Source: an uncultured Pelagibacteraceae bacterium | GTDB taxonomy: Bacteria > Pseudomonadota > Alphaproteobacteria > Pelagibacterales > Pelagibacteraceae | DNA length: 39,740 bases | NCBI GenBank assembly: GCA_902543485.1 | Contig: CACBYP010000010.1 | Span: forward strand, 1-39,740 | Reading direction: 5' to 3' | In this document: in pieces, positions 16,000 to 24,464 of the stretch | Position numbering within the stretch: the stretch's first letter is position 1 | Layout of the letters: every line of letters begins with the position of its first letter | Position numbers and translations under genes: made by a program | Notes under the pieces: model-generated | The model's database searches: none | Seen by the model: the letters and a program-made list of their open reading frames with translations, nothing else | What the model was told of the DNA's origin: nothing

Positions 16000-16842
16000 T
16001 TAAATTGCTACTACTTTTGATTTTTGTTCACCAAGAAGTTCAATTGAAAGCCTCATTTCATCACCTGCTTTTAAAAATTTTTGTGGCTTCATTCCCATTC
16101 CAACTCCTGGGGGCGTTCCCGTGGTAATAATATCTCCTGGTTGAAGGGACATATATCTACTAACATATGAAACAATATGATCTACATTAAAAATCATTGT
16201 TTTTGTATTACCCGTTTGCATTCTTTGACCATTCAAATCTAATTCCATATTTAGGTTGTTTACATCATTAATCTCATCTTTGGTCACAAGGTATGGACCA
16301 ATAGGACCAAATGTATCGTGCGACTTTCCTTTTACCCACTGTCCCATTTTTTCTATTTGCCACTCTCTTTCACTTACGTCATTCACTAAACAATAGCCTA
16401 AGATATAATCTTGTGAATTTTTTTCTGGAATATTTTTAGCATTTTTTCCAATAACTAAACCTAGCTCAACTTCCCAATCTAGTTTTTTTGAATAGCTTGT
16501 AATTTCAATATCATCATTTGGTCCATTAATTGAACTAGTTGCTTTCATAAAAACTATTGGTTCTGTTGGTGGTTTTGCTCCAGTTTCTGCGGCATGGTCA
16601 GAGAAATTTAATCCGATTGCAATAAATTTTCCTGGTTTAGTTATACATGAACCAAATCTAGTATTTTTTGAAATTTCTGGAAGCGATGATAAATCAACTT
16701 TCTTGATTTTTTCAAATGTTTCAAAATTTAAATGAGTTGGATCTAAATCATTTATATATTTGGAAATATCTCGCAAATTTCCATCTTTATCCAATATAGC
16801 TGGCTTTTCTTTATTTTTTTCTCCTACTCTTAGTAATTTCAT
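16000..16842 (-). CDS. fumarylacetoacetate hydrolase family protein (diketo-acid hydrolase-like)
   Basis: A 280-residue FAH-superfamily enzyme. The metal-binding site is visible as DWEVELG (E124 and E126) and NDVSERE (D155). AIGLNFSDHAAETG (75-88) and the ending with GDIITTGTPPGVGMG are typical of the group including 2,4-diketo-3-deoxy-L-fuconate and L-rhamnonate hydrolases, ureidoglycolate lyase and homoprotocatechuate isomerase/decarboxylase. No aromatic-degradation genes are nearby, but an SDR and sugar-acid genes are, so hydrolysis of a 2,4-diketo-3-deoxy acid to pyruvate and a hydroxy acid is the favoured inference. A good Shine-Dalgarno (GGAGATGA) precedes the ATG. It follows the GarR-like gene by 14 bp and precedes ppc by 34 bp. 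Confidence 0.87.
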   Translation of the reverse strand: MKLLRVGEKNKEKPAILDKDGNLRDISKYINDLDPTHLNFETFEKIKKVDLSSLPEISKNTRFGSCITKPGKFIAIGLNFSDHAAETGAKPPTEPIVFMKATSSINGPNDDIEITSYSKKLDWEVELGLVIGKNAKNIPEKNSQDYILGYCLVNDVSEREWQIEKMGQWVKGKSHDTFGPIGPYLVTKDEINDVNNLNMELDLNGQRMQTGNTKTMIFNVDHIVSYVSRYMSLQPGDIITTGTPPGVGMGMKPQKFLKAGDEMRLSIELLGEQKSKVVAI

Positions 16843-16856
16843 TTCATCTCCAATAA

Positions 16857-17717
16857 TTATTTATAGCTTTTGTATAACGAGCTATGATCATAATTACCTA
16901 AACCCTTTTTAACAAGCTTATTATACATTTTTTTTACTATTTTAGATAAAGGTAATTCTAACTTTTTATTTTTCGCACAATCAAGGATGTTATTCATATC
17001 TTTTAATTGCGAAAAATTTTTTCCTCTTGGTTTAAAATCATTTTTGATCATTCTTAGTCCGTGAGTTTGCAATACTTTACTGTCAGCCCATCCTCCTTTC
17101 AATGCTTTGAGAATATTAATTGGATTTACGTTATTTTTTTGTGATAGTTTAATTGCTTCTGAAACAGATCCTATTGTAATTCCAACTATTATTTGATTAG
17201 CTAATTTTGCTATTTGACCTGCGGAATTTTTTCCAACTAAAACAGGATTGCCTAATTTCTTAAGTACATTTAAATTTTTAGAAAAAACTTTCTTATCTCC
17301 ACCAACCATTATGGCGAGCTCTGCATTCTCTGCGCCATTGGTGCCTCCGGAAACTGGTGCGTCTAAAAAATTAATTTTATATTTTTTTAATAATTTTGAT
17401 AAATTAATTGCTGTTCTAGGGTTTGCAGAACTCATATCAATGATTGTAGATCCTTTTTTTAAATTTTTTAAAAATTCTGAATTAAAATATATTTTTTTTA
17501 TAGCCTTATCATCAGACAACATGGTAATTATTAGATCCTGGTCCTTAACAACTTCCTTTAGAGAATTACATACTTTCGCACCAAATTTTTTTAGTCTAAT
17601 GGCTTTATTTTTAGTTCTATTAAAAACTTTAACTTCATATTTTGATTTTAGAAGATTTTTAGCCATTGGAAATCCCATTAAACCTATTCCAATAAAACCG
17701 ATTTTATATTTTTTCAT
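16857..17717 (-). CDS. NAD(P)-dependent beta-hydroxyacid dehydrogenase (GarR/GlxR-like)
   Basis: A 286-residue member of the 3-hydroxyisobutyrate dehydrogenase family, distinct from the one at 2142. The Rossmann motif GIGLMGFPMA is at 10-19, the substrate loop DAPVSGG at 119-125, and catalytic K171 lies in AGQIAKLANQ, a sequence style seen in tartronate semialdehyde reductases, which convert tartronate semialdehyde to D-glycerate in hexarate and glyoxylate metabolism. Basic, lysine-rich composition fits the genome. It is 9 bp after the ROK kinase gene and 14 bp before the FAH gene, so it is part of the long tct operon. A role in reducing a C3 or C4 semialdehyde from sugar-acid breakdown is inferred; the exact substrate is open. 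Confidence 0.83.
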   Translation of the reverse strand: MKKYKIGFIGIGLMGFPMAKNLLKSKYEVKVFNRTKNKAIRLKKFGAKVCNSLKEVVKDQDLIITMLSDDKAIKKIYFNSEFLKNLKKGSTIIDMSSANPRTAINLSKLLKKYKINFLDAPVSGGTNGAENAELAIMVGGDKKVFSKNLNVLKKLGNPVLVGKNSAGQIAKLANQIIVGITIGSVSEAIKLSQKNNVNPINILKALKGGWADSKVLQTHGLRMIKNDFKPRGKNFSQLKDMNNILDCAKNKKLELPLSKIVKKMYNKLVKKGLGNYDHSSLYKSYK

Positions 17718-17726
17718 TATTTAAAT

Positions 17727-18632
17727 TTATATTGTATCGTTAGATCTTCCTAAATCTGCAGCTCCTCTTACGCCACTAGAATCTCCATGGATATTTTTTA
17801 AAACTTTAGTATTTACAGTGTCACTAAATACATATTTTTTTAATTTTGAATTTATATTTCCATAAATCTGCTTCATATTGGAAACACCTCCACCCATAAC
17901 AATTGCACCAGGATCAACAATATTAATTACAGTGGATAAGCCTCGTGCTAAGTAATCTAAGTATTGAAATACAAATTCTAAAGATTTTTCATCTCCTTTG
18001 TTTGCATTTTCTTGAATTATCTTAGCATCTAATTCTATTTTATGAATGTCATAAAAATGTTTTGAAAACCCTGGACCGGATAGGAATGTTTCAATGCATC
18101 CTTTTTTACCACAATAACAATCGTGCCTTTTCCACTTATCATTTGTTCCTATTGGCATTTGATTATGTCCCCATTCCCCAGTTATGTTATTAAATCCATT
18201 AACAATTTTATTATTAATAATTAATCCTCCACCAACACCTGTTCCAATTATAACTCCAAATACTATTTCATGGTTAAGACCAGCTCCATCAATTGATTCA
18301 GATAAAGCAAAGCAATTAGCATCATTTTCAAGAAATATTTTTCTATTTAGCCTAAGCTCAATATCCTTTTTTAAAGGCCTATCATTTAACCAGGTTGAAT
18401 TACCACCCTTTATACAATTTGTTTCTTTTGATAAAGCTCCAGGCGAGCCTACACCAACACTACAACTTTTTTTGTATTTATCTTCTAAATAATTTACAAG
18501 TTCACATACTGTATCTAAAGTTCCATTATAATTTTTTGGTGTTGTTCTCCTAATTCTCTCGAGCTCTTTTCCATTTTCATCAATAATGATTGACTCTGTT
18601 TTGGTTCCACCTAAATCAATACCAATATGCAT
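17727..18632 (-). CDS. ROK family sugar kinase (fructokinase Mak-like)
   Basis: A 301-residue ROK-family kinase phosphorylating a hexose with ATP. N-terminal phosphate loop DLGGTKTE, catalytic Asp in ENDANCFALSE, GTGVGGG, and the ROK zinc site CYCGKKGCIETF are all present. Long matching stretches around NSTWLN and HGDSSGVRGAA point to E. coli Mak (manno(fructo)kinase) as the closest known relative; glucose or N-acetylhexosamine kinases are alternatives. The frame opens 14 codons earlier (18674), but the family's Met-x-Ile-Gly-Ile-Asp-Leu start is at 18632, one base after the stop of the aldo/keto reductase gene, so the shorter form is chosen. It belongs to the tct operon, where a hexose kinase suggests that some substrate enters as a neutral sugar. 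Confidence 0.88.
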   Translation of the reverse strand: MHIGIDLGGTKTESIIIDENGKELERIRRTTPKNYNGTLDTVCELVNYLEDKYKKSCSVGVGSPGALSKETNCIKGGNSTWLNDRPLKKDIELRLNRKIFLENDANCFALSESIDGAGLNHEIVFGVIIGTGVGGGLIINNKIVNGFNNITGEWGHNQMPIGTNDKWKRHDCYCGKKGCIETFLSGPGFSKHFYDIHKIELDAKIIQENANKGDEKSLEFVFQYLDYLARGLSTVINIVDPGAIVMGGGVSNMKQIYGNINSKLKKYVFSDTVNTKVLKNIHGDSSGVRGAADLGRSNDTI

Positions 18633-18633
18633 T

Positions 18634-19662
18634 TTAATATGAACTTGATTGCTTCCAGATGTTAATATTACCATCTTTTGCGGTTTTATTAATTATTTTC
18701 ATTTCAGAAGTTGTAAAATTAAGTTTGTTTAGACTTTCTAAATTTTCTTTTAATTGATTAATATTTCTAACTCCTATTAGAGCGGATGTTACATAATTAT
18801 TTGATAGAACCCAAGAGATTGCCATTTGAGATAAAGATTGCCCTCTTTTAATTGCAATCTTATTTAAATCCGAAACAATCTTTAAATTTTTTTTTGTTAT
18901 CAAAGATTTATCTAAGTATGATGTTGTATCGCTTGCTCTTGAAACTTTAGGTATCTTTTTTAAATATTTATCTGATAGCATTCCTTGAGCTAGCGGAGAA
19001 AAAGCAATACATCCAATTTTTAGTTTTCTTATTGTCTTAGTCAAATCTTTTTCAATCCATCTATTTATTAACGAATATGATGGTTGATGAATAAACAATT
19101 TAATATTTCTTGATTTTAAAATTTTGTAGATTTGATTTGTCTTTTTGGAGGAATAAGATGAAATGCCAATATATAAAGCTTTACCAGATTTATAAATAGT
19201 TTCTAAAGCATCTGCTGTTTCTTCTAAAGGTGTATTTGGGTCAAATCTATGTGAATAAAATATGTCAAAATAATCAACTTTCATTCTTTTTAAACTTTGA
19301 TCACAACTCGCGATAATATGTTTTTTTGATCCCCATTCTCCATAAGGTCCTTCCCACATATCATAACCAGCTTTAGATGATATGATGAGTTCGTCTCTAT
19401 ATTTTTTTAAGTCTTTACTTATTATTTTTCCAAAATTACTTTCTGTGCTACCATATGGAGGGCCATAATTATTCGCCAAATCAAAATGAGTAACACCTCT
19501 ATCAAAAGCGTAAAATAGGATTTTTTTAATATTTGAAAGTGGGATTTTGGTACCAAAATTATGCCAAAGACCCAAGCTGATTAAAGGTAATTTTACACCG
19601 CTGTCACCGCAAGTCCTATATAACATATTTGAGTATCTATTTTTAGATGCAGAGTATTTCAT
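18634..19662 (-). CDS. aldo/keto reductase (YghZ/L-glyceraldehyde-3-phosphate reductase-like)
   Basis: A 342-residue TIM-barrel oxidoreductase with the full AKR tetrad: D61, Y66, K97 and H138 (FDLANNY, SSKAGYDMW, FYSHR). The opening pattern YRTCGDSGVKLPLISLGLW and the AGYDMWEGPYG segment match E. coli YghZ (AKR14), which reduces L-glyceraldehyde 3-phosphate and methylglyoxal with NADPH; related AKRs act as sugar dehydrogenases. Length fits. It lies 24 bp after the SDR gene and 1 bp before the kinase start. In this operon it might oxidise or reduce an aldose or lactaldehyde-type intermediate, but the sequence does not tell which. Confidence 0.88.
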   Translation of the reverse strand: MKYSASKNRYSNMLYRTCGDSGVKLPLISLGLWHNFGTKIPLSNIKKILFYAFDRGVTHFDLANNYGPPYGSTESNFGKIISKDLKKYRDELIISSKAGYDMWEGPYGEWGSKKHIIASCDQSLKRMKVDYFDIFYSHRFDPNTPLEETADALETIYKSGKALYIGISSYSSKKTNQIYKILKSRNIKLFIHQPSYSLINRWIEKDLTKTIRKLKIGCIAFSPLAQGMLSDKYLKKIPKVSRASDTTSYLDKSLITKKNLKIVSDLNKIAIKRGQSLSQMAISWVLSNNYVTSALIGVRNINQLKENLESLNKLNFTTSEMKIINKTAKDGNINIWKQSSSY

Positions 19663-19686
19663 AAAAAAAATATTAAATTAAATACA

Positions 19687-20436
19687 TTAATAAGTAGCTC
19701 TTCCCCCACTTAGATCAAACACTGCAGCAGTCGCAAAAGAGTTTTCTTCACTAGCTAAATAAGTTACTAAAGAAGCCAATTCATTAACTTTTGCAAACTT
19801 ATTTCTTGGAATCTTTGAAAGCATGTAATTTATATGTTCTTCGGTCATTTGATCAAATATTCTTGTTTTTGCAGCTGCCGGTGTTACACAATTTACTGCT
19901 ATATTTTTTAATGCTAACTCTTTTCCTAGAGATTTTGTTAAACCAATAACCCCTGCTTTTGATGTGCTATAAGCTCCAGCGTTAGGATTGCCTTCTTTTC
20001 CAGCAATTGATGCAATATTAACTATTCTTCCATAATTATTTTTTTCCAAATAAGGAACAACTGCTTTGCAACAGTAAAATACTGCATTTAAATTTAATTG
20101 AATAACTTTTTCCCACTCTTCAATAGGATATTCTGCAACTGTTTTATTCATGCCTGTTATCCCAGCATTGTTTACAAAAATATCTATTTTATTATGTTCA
20201 GTCTCAATATCTTTTAAGCTTTTAGAAATCTCTTCAAAGTTACATACATTTACAATTTTATAACTTATGTTTTCTGAATTTATTTTTTCAACGGCTTTCT
20301 TTGCTTCTTGTTCATCAATATCCCATATAACAACTTTTGCACCTGATTGAATGAATCTTTCCGCTATTGCAAATCCAAAACCTTGAGCACCACCTGTTAT
20401 AACCGCAACCCTATTACTTAAATCAAACTTTATCAT
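19687..20436 (-). CDS. short-chain dehydrogenase/reductase
   Basis: A 249-residue classical SDR. Cofactor motif TGGAQGFG is at 14-21, D39 at the end of the second beta-strand suggests NAD preference, NNAG is at 89-92, and the catalytic set is S143, Y156 and K160 (AYSTSK). The FabG-like fold includes sugar-acid dehydrogenases such as 2-keto-3-deoxy-L-fuconate and L-rhamnonate 4-dehydrogenases, which feed FAH-type hydrolases; an FAH gene lies four genes downstream. The start overlaps the end of tctA by 14 bp, so coupling to the transporter is tight. A role in fatty-acid synthesis is unlikely given this context, but sequence alone does not settle the substrate. Confidence 0.88.
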   Translation of the reverse strand: MIKFDLSNRVAVITGGAQGFGFAIAERFIQSGAKVVIWDIDEQEAKKAVEKINSENISYKIVNVCNFEEISKSLKDIETEHNKIDIFVNNAGITGMNKTVAEYPIEEWEKVIQLNLNAVFYCCKAVVPYLEKNNYGRIVNIASIAGKEGNPNAGAYSTSKAGVIGLTKSLGKELALKNIAVNCVTPAAAKTRIFDQMTEEHINYMLSKIPRNKFAKVNELASLVTYLASEENSFATAAVFDLSGGRATY

Positions 20437-21901
20437 TTTTTTTCTTTCTCTTTATTAATGGAAAACTTAGAGCAATTAAAGATAAAACAAAAAATGTTAA
20501 TGCAATAGGTCTTTGAAGAAACATTAACCAGTTTCCATCGAAAATAACAAGCGATTGTCTTAAAGTTCCTTCTACCAATTCACCCAAAATTAAACCTATA
20601 ATTACAGGTACAACTGAAAATCCATATCTTCTCATAAAGAAACCAATAACTCCAAATAATAGCATCAACCAAACATCAATAATTGACTGATTTAAAGAAT
20701 ATGTTCCACAAACAGAAACCGCAAAAATCATCGGCCATAATAATTTATTCGGAACTAAAGTTATTCTTGCAAATATTTTAGCTCCAAAAAATCCTAATAC
20801 GAAGAATAAAATATTTGCAATTAGCATTGATCCAAATATTCCATAAAGAAACTCAGGTTGCTCTCTAAATAAATCTGGACCCGGTCTTACACCATGTATG
20901 ATTAATCCTGTAAGTATTACTGCTGTAGTCGCACTACCAGGAATGCCTAAAGCTAGCGTTGGAACCATGGCTCCTCCAGTAGCAGCATTATTTGCTGCTT
21001 CAGCTCCAGCTATTCCTTCAATTGATCCTTTTCCAAAATCCTCAGGTTTTTTTGACCATCTTTTTGCTTCAGCATATCCTATTAAAGATGCAACAGTTCC
21101 TCCCTCTGCTGGCAAAACACCAATAAATGATCCTATCCCACTAGATCTTATAATTGTTTTCCAAGTTTTTTTATAATCATCGATTGATGGAAGTTTAACT
21201 GCCTTTAAAGCTACTCTATTAAATATTTGATTTATTAAAGTAGATTGAGTTAACATTTCACTAATAGCAAACAAACCTACTACTACTGGAATAAAACCAA
21301 TACCTTCAGTCAATTCATTAATTCCAAATGTAAACCTATCTATAGATGTCATAAAATCTTTACCAACAGTTGAAATTAGAATTCCAAAAGCACCAGCAAT
21401 TAAATTTTTAATAGGACTGCCTTCACCAATTGATGCAAGCATAGTTAATCCAAAAATTGCTAGCGCAAAATATTCAGGTTGACCGAATTCGTAAGCTAAA
21501 TTTGCAAGTAAAGGAGCAAAAAATATAAGAACTATAACACTAGCAATTCCACCAATTACGCTTGAAACAGTAGCCATACCTAAAGCTCTTCCAGCTTCTC
21601 CTTTTTGTGCTAAAGGGTAACCATCTAAACATGTGGCTGCTGCTGCAGGGGTTCCAGGGGTATTTATTAAAATTGCAGTAATTGCACCTCCATAAGTTCC
21701 TGCACAATAAATTGCAGTTAGTAAAACAATTGCAGATAGTGGATCTAGTGTCATCGTAAAAGGTAATATTAAAGCACCGCCTGTTGTTGGCCCTAGTCCA
21801 GGAAGAACTCCAAGAATTAATCCAAAAATTGTTCCAAAAAATAAAACAATTAATAATTTATAACTAAATAAAGGAGCAAAGATTAAACCTAAATTTTCCA
21901 T
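20423..21901 (-). CDS. tctA: tripartite tricarboxylate transporter, large permease TctA
   Basis: A 492-residue inner-membrane protein with about twelve hydrophobic segments, the large subunit of a TctCBA secondary transporter. The family's glycine-rich signature GVLPGLGPTTGGALILPF occurs near residues 27-44, with a second related block ALGIPGSATTAVILTG in the middle, reflecting the internal repeat of TctA. It works with TctB and the periplasmic TctC to import organic acids; citrate is the founding substrate but sugar acids, aromatic acids and others are known. It starts 1 bp after tctB and overlaps the SDR gene by 14 bp. Length is standard. Confidence 0.95.
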   Translation of the reverse strand: MENLGLIFAPLFSYKLLIVLFFGTIFGLILGVLPGLGPTTGGALILPFTMTLDPLSAIVLLTAIYCAGTYGGAITAILINTPGTPAAAATCLDGYPLAQKGEAGRALGMATVSSVIGGIASVIVLIFFAPLLANLAYEFGQPEYFALAIFGLTMLASIGEGSPIKNLIAGAFGILISTVGKDFMTSIDRFTFGINELTEGIGFIPVVVGLFAISEMLTQSTLINQIFNRVALKAVKLPSIDDYKKTWKTIIRSSGIGSFIGVLPAEGGTVASLIGYAEAKRWSKKPEDFGKGSIEGIAGAEAANNAATGGAMVPTLALGIPGSATTAVILTGLIIHGVRPGPDLFREQPEFLYGIFGSMLIANILFFVLGFFGAKIFARITLVPNKLLWPMIFAVSVCGTYSLNQSIIDVWLMLLFGVIGFFMRRYGFSVVPVIIGLILGELVEGTLRQSLVIFDGNWLMFLQRPIALTFFVLSLIALSFPLIKRKKKNDKV

Positions 21902-21902
21902 T

Positions 21903-22409
21903 TTATCCGTAATAAAGATTTGTAATAATTCCAGGTGGAAATCGTAATCCTAAAATTGTTTCAAAAAATACAAAAACAATTAAAGGAAATATAATTGATA
22001 CGATTATTAAATAGGCAACTCTTCTTTCTCCCCAAAAGTAAGAAACTATGATTGAAAGTAATGCTATGCCTAAAAAGAAATCTAAAAATTTTGAAACAGT
22101 TATAAAAACAACAAATGAAAGCAAAGTGATGTAAAATGAATTAGGTAATTTTTTTTCATTTTTCCAGGGATTTTTAAGAGAAATAAAATAAGTTAATAAA
22201 GTTAGCGCAATAATTAAAATTAATAGGGCCTTTGGAAACGTTGCTGGCTGTATACCTCTATTTAATATAGGAGGCACTATGTCAAAAGTAAACGTAAAGT
22301 ATAATAGAATTGAAGAAATTAATATTATTACAGCTGAAACAATGAATGAACTTTTAAAAAAAAGGGACAAACTTTTGTTTGTCCCTTTTTCGTTATGTAC
22401 ATCATTCAT
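21903..22409 (-). CDS. tctB: tripartite tricarboxylate transporter, small permease TctB
   Basis: A 168-residue membrane protein with four predicted transmembrane segments (about 20-42, 58-80, 90-120 and 126-150), the fold of TctB. Sequence conservation is low, as usual for this subunit, so position between tctC and tctA is the main support. The ATG at 22409 lacks a visible Shine-Dalgarno. Codons 7-18 lie inside a perfect 14-bp hairpin followed by eight T residues, a canonical intrinsic terminator shape within the coding sequence. No other ATG occurs before the first membrane helix, so any start that keeps that helix leaves the hairpin in or next to the coding region. Confidence 0.88.
   Translation of the reverse strand: MNDVHNEKGTNKSLSLFFKSSFIVSAVIILISSILLYFTFTFDIVPPILNRGIQPATFPKALLILIIALTLLTYFISLKNPWKNEKKLPNSFYITLLSFVVFITVSKFLDFFLGIALLSIIVSYFWGERRVAYLIIVSIIFPLIVFVFFETILGLRFPPGIITNLYYG
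22356..22390 (-). terminator. intrinsic-terminator-like hairpin inside the 5' end of tctB
   Basis: A perfect 14-bp inverted repeat: in the minus direction AAAAAGGGACAAAC (22390-22377), loop AAAA, GTTTGTCCCTTTTT (22372-22359), then three more T to 22356, giving eight consecutive U in the RNA. It begins 38 bp after the tctC stop and spans codons 7-18 of tctB. The stem and U tract have the shape of a Rho-independent terminator or attenuator that could release most transcripts after tctC. Confidence 0.8.
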
Positions 22410-22427
22410 TTAAATGTACAAAATTTA

Positions 22428-23402
22428 TTAATTAATGTAACCCAATGCTTTGAGTTGAGCTGTCATTTCAGCAAGCATTTCTTCCATTTGCTTGCCCCAT
22501 TCATCTGCGCCTACAACACTAGATTCATCAAGACCAATTTCTGTTAGGAAATTTTTATAGTAGTTGTGGCTCATAGCTTTCATCATTCCAGCTTCTAGTT
22601 GTTTAACTCTGTCTGCTGGAGCACCTTTTTTAGTTACGAAACCTCTAACAGTAGATAAAGAAACAGGTATCCCTAATTCTTTTGCCGTTGGAGAGTCTCC
22701 TATTTTAGCCATTCTATTATTTGCTAATACAACTGAAACACAAAGTTTGCCTTCATTAATTTCAGTTAGGGCCTCACCTAAATTTAAAACTCCTACATCA
22801 ATATCTCCCTTGATTAGGTTTGTTTTAATTGGCGCAACACCTTTGTAAGCAACAATAGTTGGATCTTTTAATCCACCTTTTTTAGTAAATGCAATTGCAC
22901 TAACATCATCAATTCCACCAGTGTGAGTTGTTCCATATTTTAGTGATTTTGATTTTTGAGTGCTAATAAATTTCTTAGCATCTTTGATGTCATTATTACA
23001 ATTAACAACAAATAGTTGAGGATCATCAGTTCCTCTAGCTAGCGGTTGCATATCGCTTATTTTGACTTTTGTTTTACCTAAAGCCATTGATACTGCGTGA
23101 CCAGTAGTCCAAGTCAAAGTGTGATTACCGTCAGCAGGAAGTGTCATCATGTAGTCCATAGATGCAGCTCCACCACCACCTTTTTTATTAACTAATTGCA
23201 TGTCTTGTTTTAAAACTCTTCTTGCTCTTAACAACATCATTCTCGTAGTAACATCTGTTCCACCACCAAAACCAGCATGAGTAATTGCTTGTATTGGATG
23301 ACCATCTGCTTTTGCAGATGTAATCATAAGTGGAAGTGCTACAACAAAAAATTCAGTTACTAAAAAAGCAGCAGCTAAAAATAGTTTAAAGCTTTTTTTC
23401 AT
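22428..23402 (-). CDS. tctC: tripartite tricarboxylate transporter, periplasmic binding protein TctC (Bug family)
   Basis: A 324-residue periplasmic binding protein of the Bug/TctC family. A signal peptide covers about residues 1-32, with cleavage likely after SAKA before DGHPIQ. The ligand-binding loop near FGGGTDVTTRMM corresponds to the family's PGGGTD motif, and the GYVTKKGAP-like block appears as GFVTKKGAPADRV. It captures an organic acid for TctBA. A Shine-Dalgarno (GAGGG) lies 5 bp before the ATG. It heads the long minus-strand operon and is followed by a strong hairpin that overlaps tctB. The preceding 69 bp are shared with the divergent pdxA2-like gene, suggesting a common control region. 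Ligand unknown; neighbours favour a sugar acid. Confidence 0.92.
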   Translation of the reverse strand: MKKSFKLFLAAAFLVTEFFVVALPLMITSAKADGHPIQAITHAGFGGGTDVTTRMMLLRARRVLKQDMQLVNKKGGGGAASMDYMMTLPADGNHTLTWTTGHAVSMALGKTKVKISDMQPLARGTDDPQLFVVNCNNDIKDAKKFISTQKSKSLKYGTTHTGGIDDVSAIAFTKKGGLKDPTIVAYKGVAPIKTNLIKGDIDVGVLNLGEALTEINEGKLCVSVVLANNRMAKIGDSPTAKELGIPVSLSTVRGFVTKKGAPADRVKQLEAGMMKAMSHNYYKNFLTEIGLDESSVVGADEWGKQMEEMLAEMTAQLKALGYIN

Positions 23403-23471
23403 TATTTCCCTCTTAAGTTAATTTATATTTAAATATTTAATCATAATCTGTTAGAAACAGTAAGAAAAAAG

Positions 23472-24464
23472 ATGACAAATAAGAAAAAAAATATTGCTTT
23501 ATTGCTTGGAGATCCATCAGGTATTGGACCAGAACTTATATCAAAACTTTTGACCCAAAACGAACTATCGAATGCAAACATTACTATAATTGGTGAAAAA
23601 AATATTTTAAATGCTGGAGATAAAATTTCAGGAAATAATTCAGACCTAGAAATTGTTACTGATTTTGATGAAATAAATTTTGATAAAAAAAGTAAGTATT
23701 TTTTAGATATCTCTAAGGGTAAAAACAAAGATTATAATTTATCAGAGTGCTCTGCCGAATCTGGAGAAACTGTTTTAAATGCATTAAATTTAGCACTAGA
23801 ACTTGCGAAAGAGAAAAAAATTGATGCTATTAATTTTGGTCCTTTTAATAAGACAAGCTTAAAATTAGGTGGATGTAAATTTGATGACGAATTACATCAT
23901 ATGGCTGATAAATTAAATGTAAAAAGTTTTTTTTGTGAATTTAATGTAGTAGATAATTTTTGGACTGCACGAGTGACATCTCATATACCTATCAAAGAAG
24001 TTCCAGAACATATTAAGAAAGATAAAATAATGAAGCCAATAAAATTGATTAATGAAGCAATGAAATTAAACGGTATAGAAAATCCAAGAGTTGCGGTTCA
24101 AGCTCTTAACCCTCATGCAGAGTTTGGTAATGAAGAAAAAGATGAGATAATACCAGCAATAGAGGAAGCAAAAAAACTTGGTATTAATGCTGATGGTCCT
24201 TTGCCATGTGATACTTCTTTCATTACAGCATTTAAAAATAAAAATCATGATTGCATTGTTGGAATGTATCATGATGCTCTTCAATCTGGACTAAAGGCTT
24301 TTGGATTTGATAGAGGGGTAACAGTTCAAGGTGGTCTTCCAATTCCAATAACAACACCTGCGCATGGAACTGCGTTTGATATTGCTGGAAAAAATCAGGC
24401 AAATTTGGAGCCAACATTGCAATCGTTTAAAATTGCACTAAGAATGGCTCAAAATTTAAATTAA
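23472..24464 (+). CDS. pdxA2: PdxA-family dehydrogenase (PdxA2, 4-phospho-threonate/erythronate type)
   Basis: A 330-residue NAD-dependent, metal-requiring dehydrogenase of the PdxA family. The N-terminal motif GDPSGIGPE (13-21) and the metal-binding histidines H171 (TSHIPI), H215 (NPHAEFG) and H267 (MYHDAL) are intact. PdxA proper makes pyridoxal precursor; PdxA2 paralogues oxidise and decarboxylate 4-phospho-threonate or erythronate to dihydroxyacetone phosphate. Placement next to an acid-sugar dehydratase and opposite tctCBA favours a catabolic PdxA2 role, but the DUF1537 kinase usually paired with PdxA2 is absent from the window. The stop codon abuts the ATG of the next gene. A vitamin B6 role remains possible if no other pdxA exists in the genome. 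Confidence 0.85.
   Translation: MTNKKKNIALLLGDPSGIGPELISKLLTQNELSNANITIIGEKNILNAGDKISGNNSDLEIVTDFDEINFDKKSKYFLDISKGKNKDYNLSECSAESGETVLNALNLALELAKEKKIDAINFGPFNKTSLKLGGCKFDDELHHMADKLNVKSFFCEFNVVDNFWTARVTSHIPIKEVPEHIKKDKIMKPIKLINEAMKLNGIENPRVAVQALNPHAEFGNEEKDEIIPAIEEAKKLGINADGPLPCDTSFITAFKNKNHDCIVGMYHDALQSGLKAFGFDRGVTVQGGLPIPITTPAHGTAFDIAGKNQANLEPTLQSFKIALRMAQNLN

Noticed and set aside
18633..18674. Longer start for the ROK kinase (14 extra codons)
   Set aside because: It overlaps the aldo/keto reductase 3' end, and the conserved family N-terminus begins exactly at the Met at 18632.
23448..23460. Palindrome CTGTT-AGA-AACAG between tctC and pdxA2 as an operator
   Set aside because: Five-base arms are easily met by chance in AT-rich DNA and no second copy was noticed; no regulator gene is adjacent.
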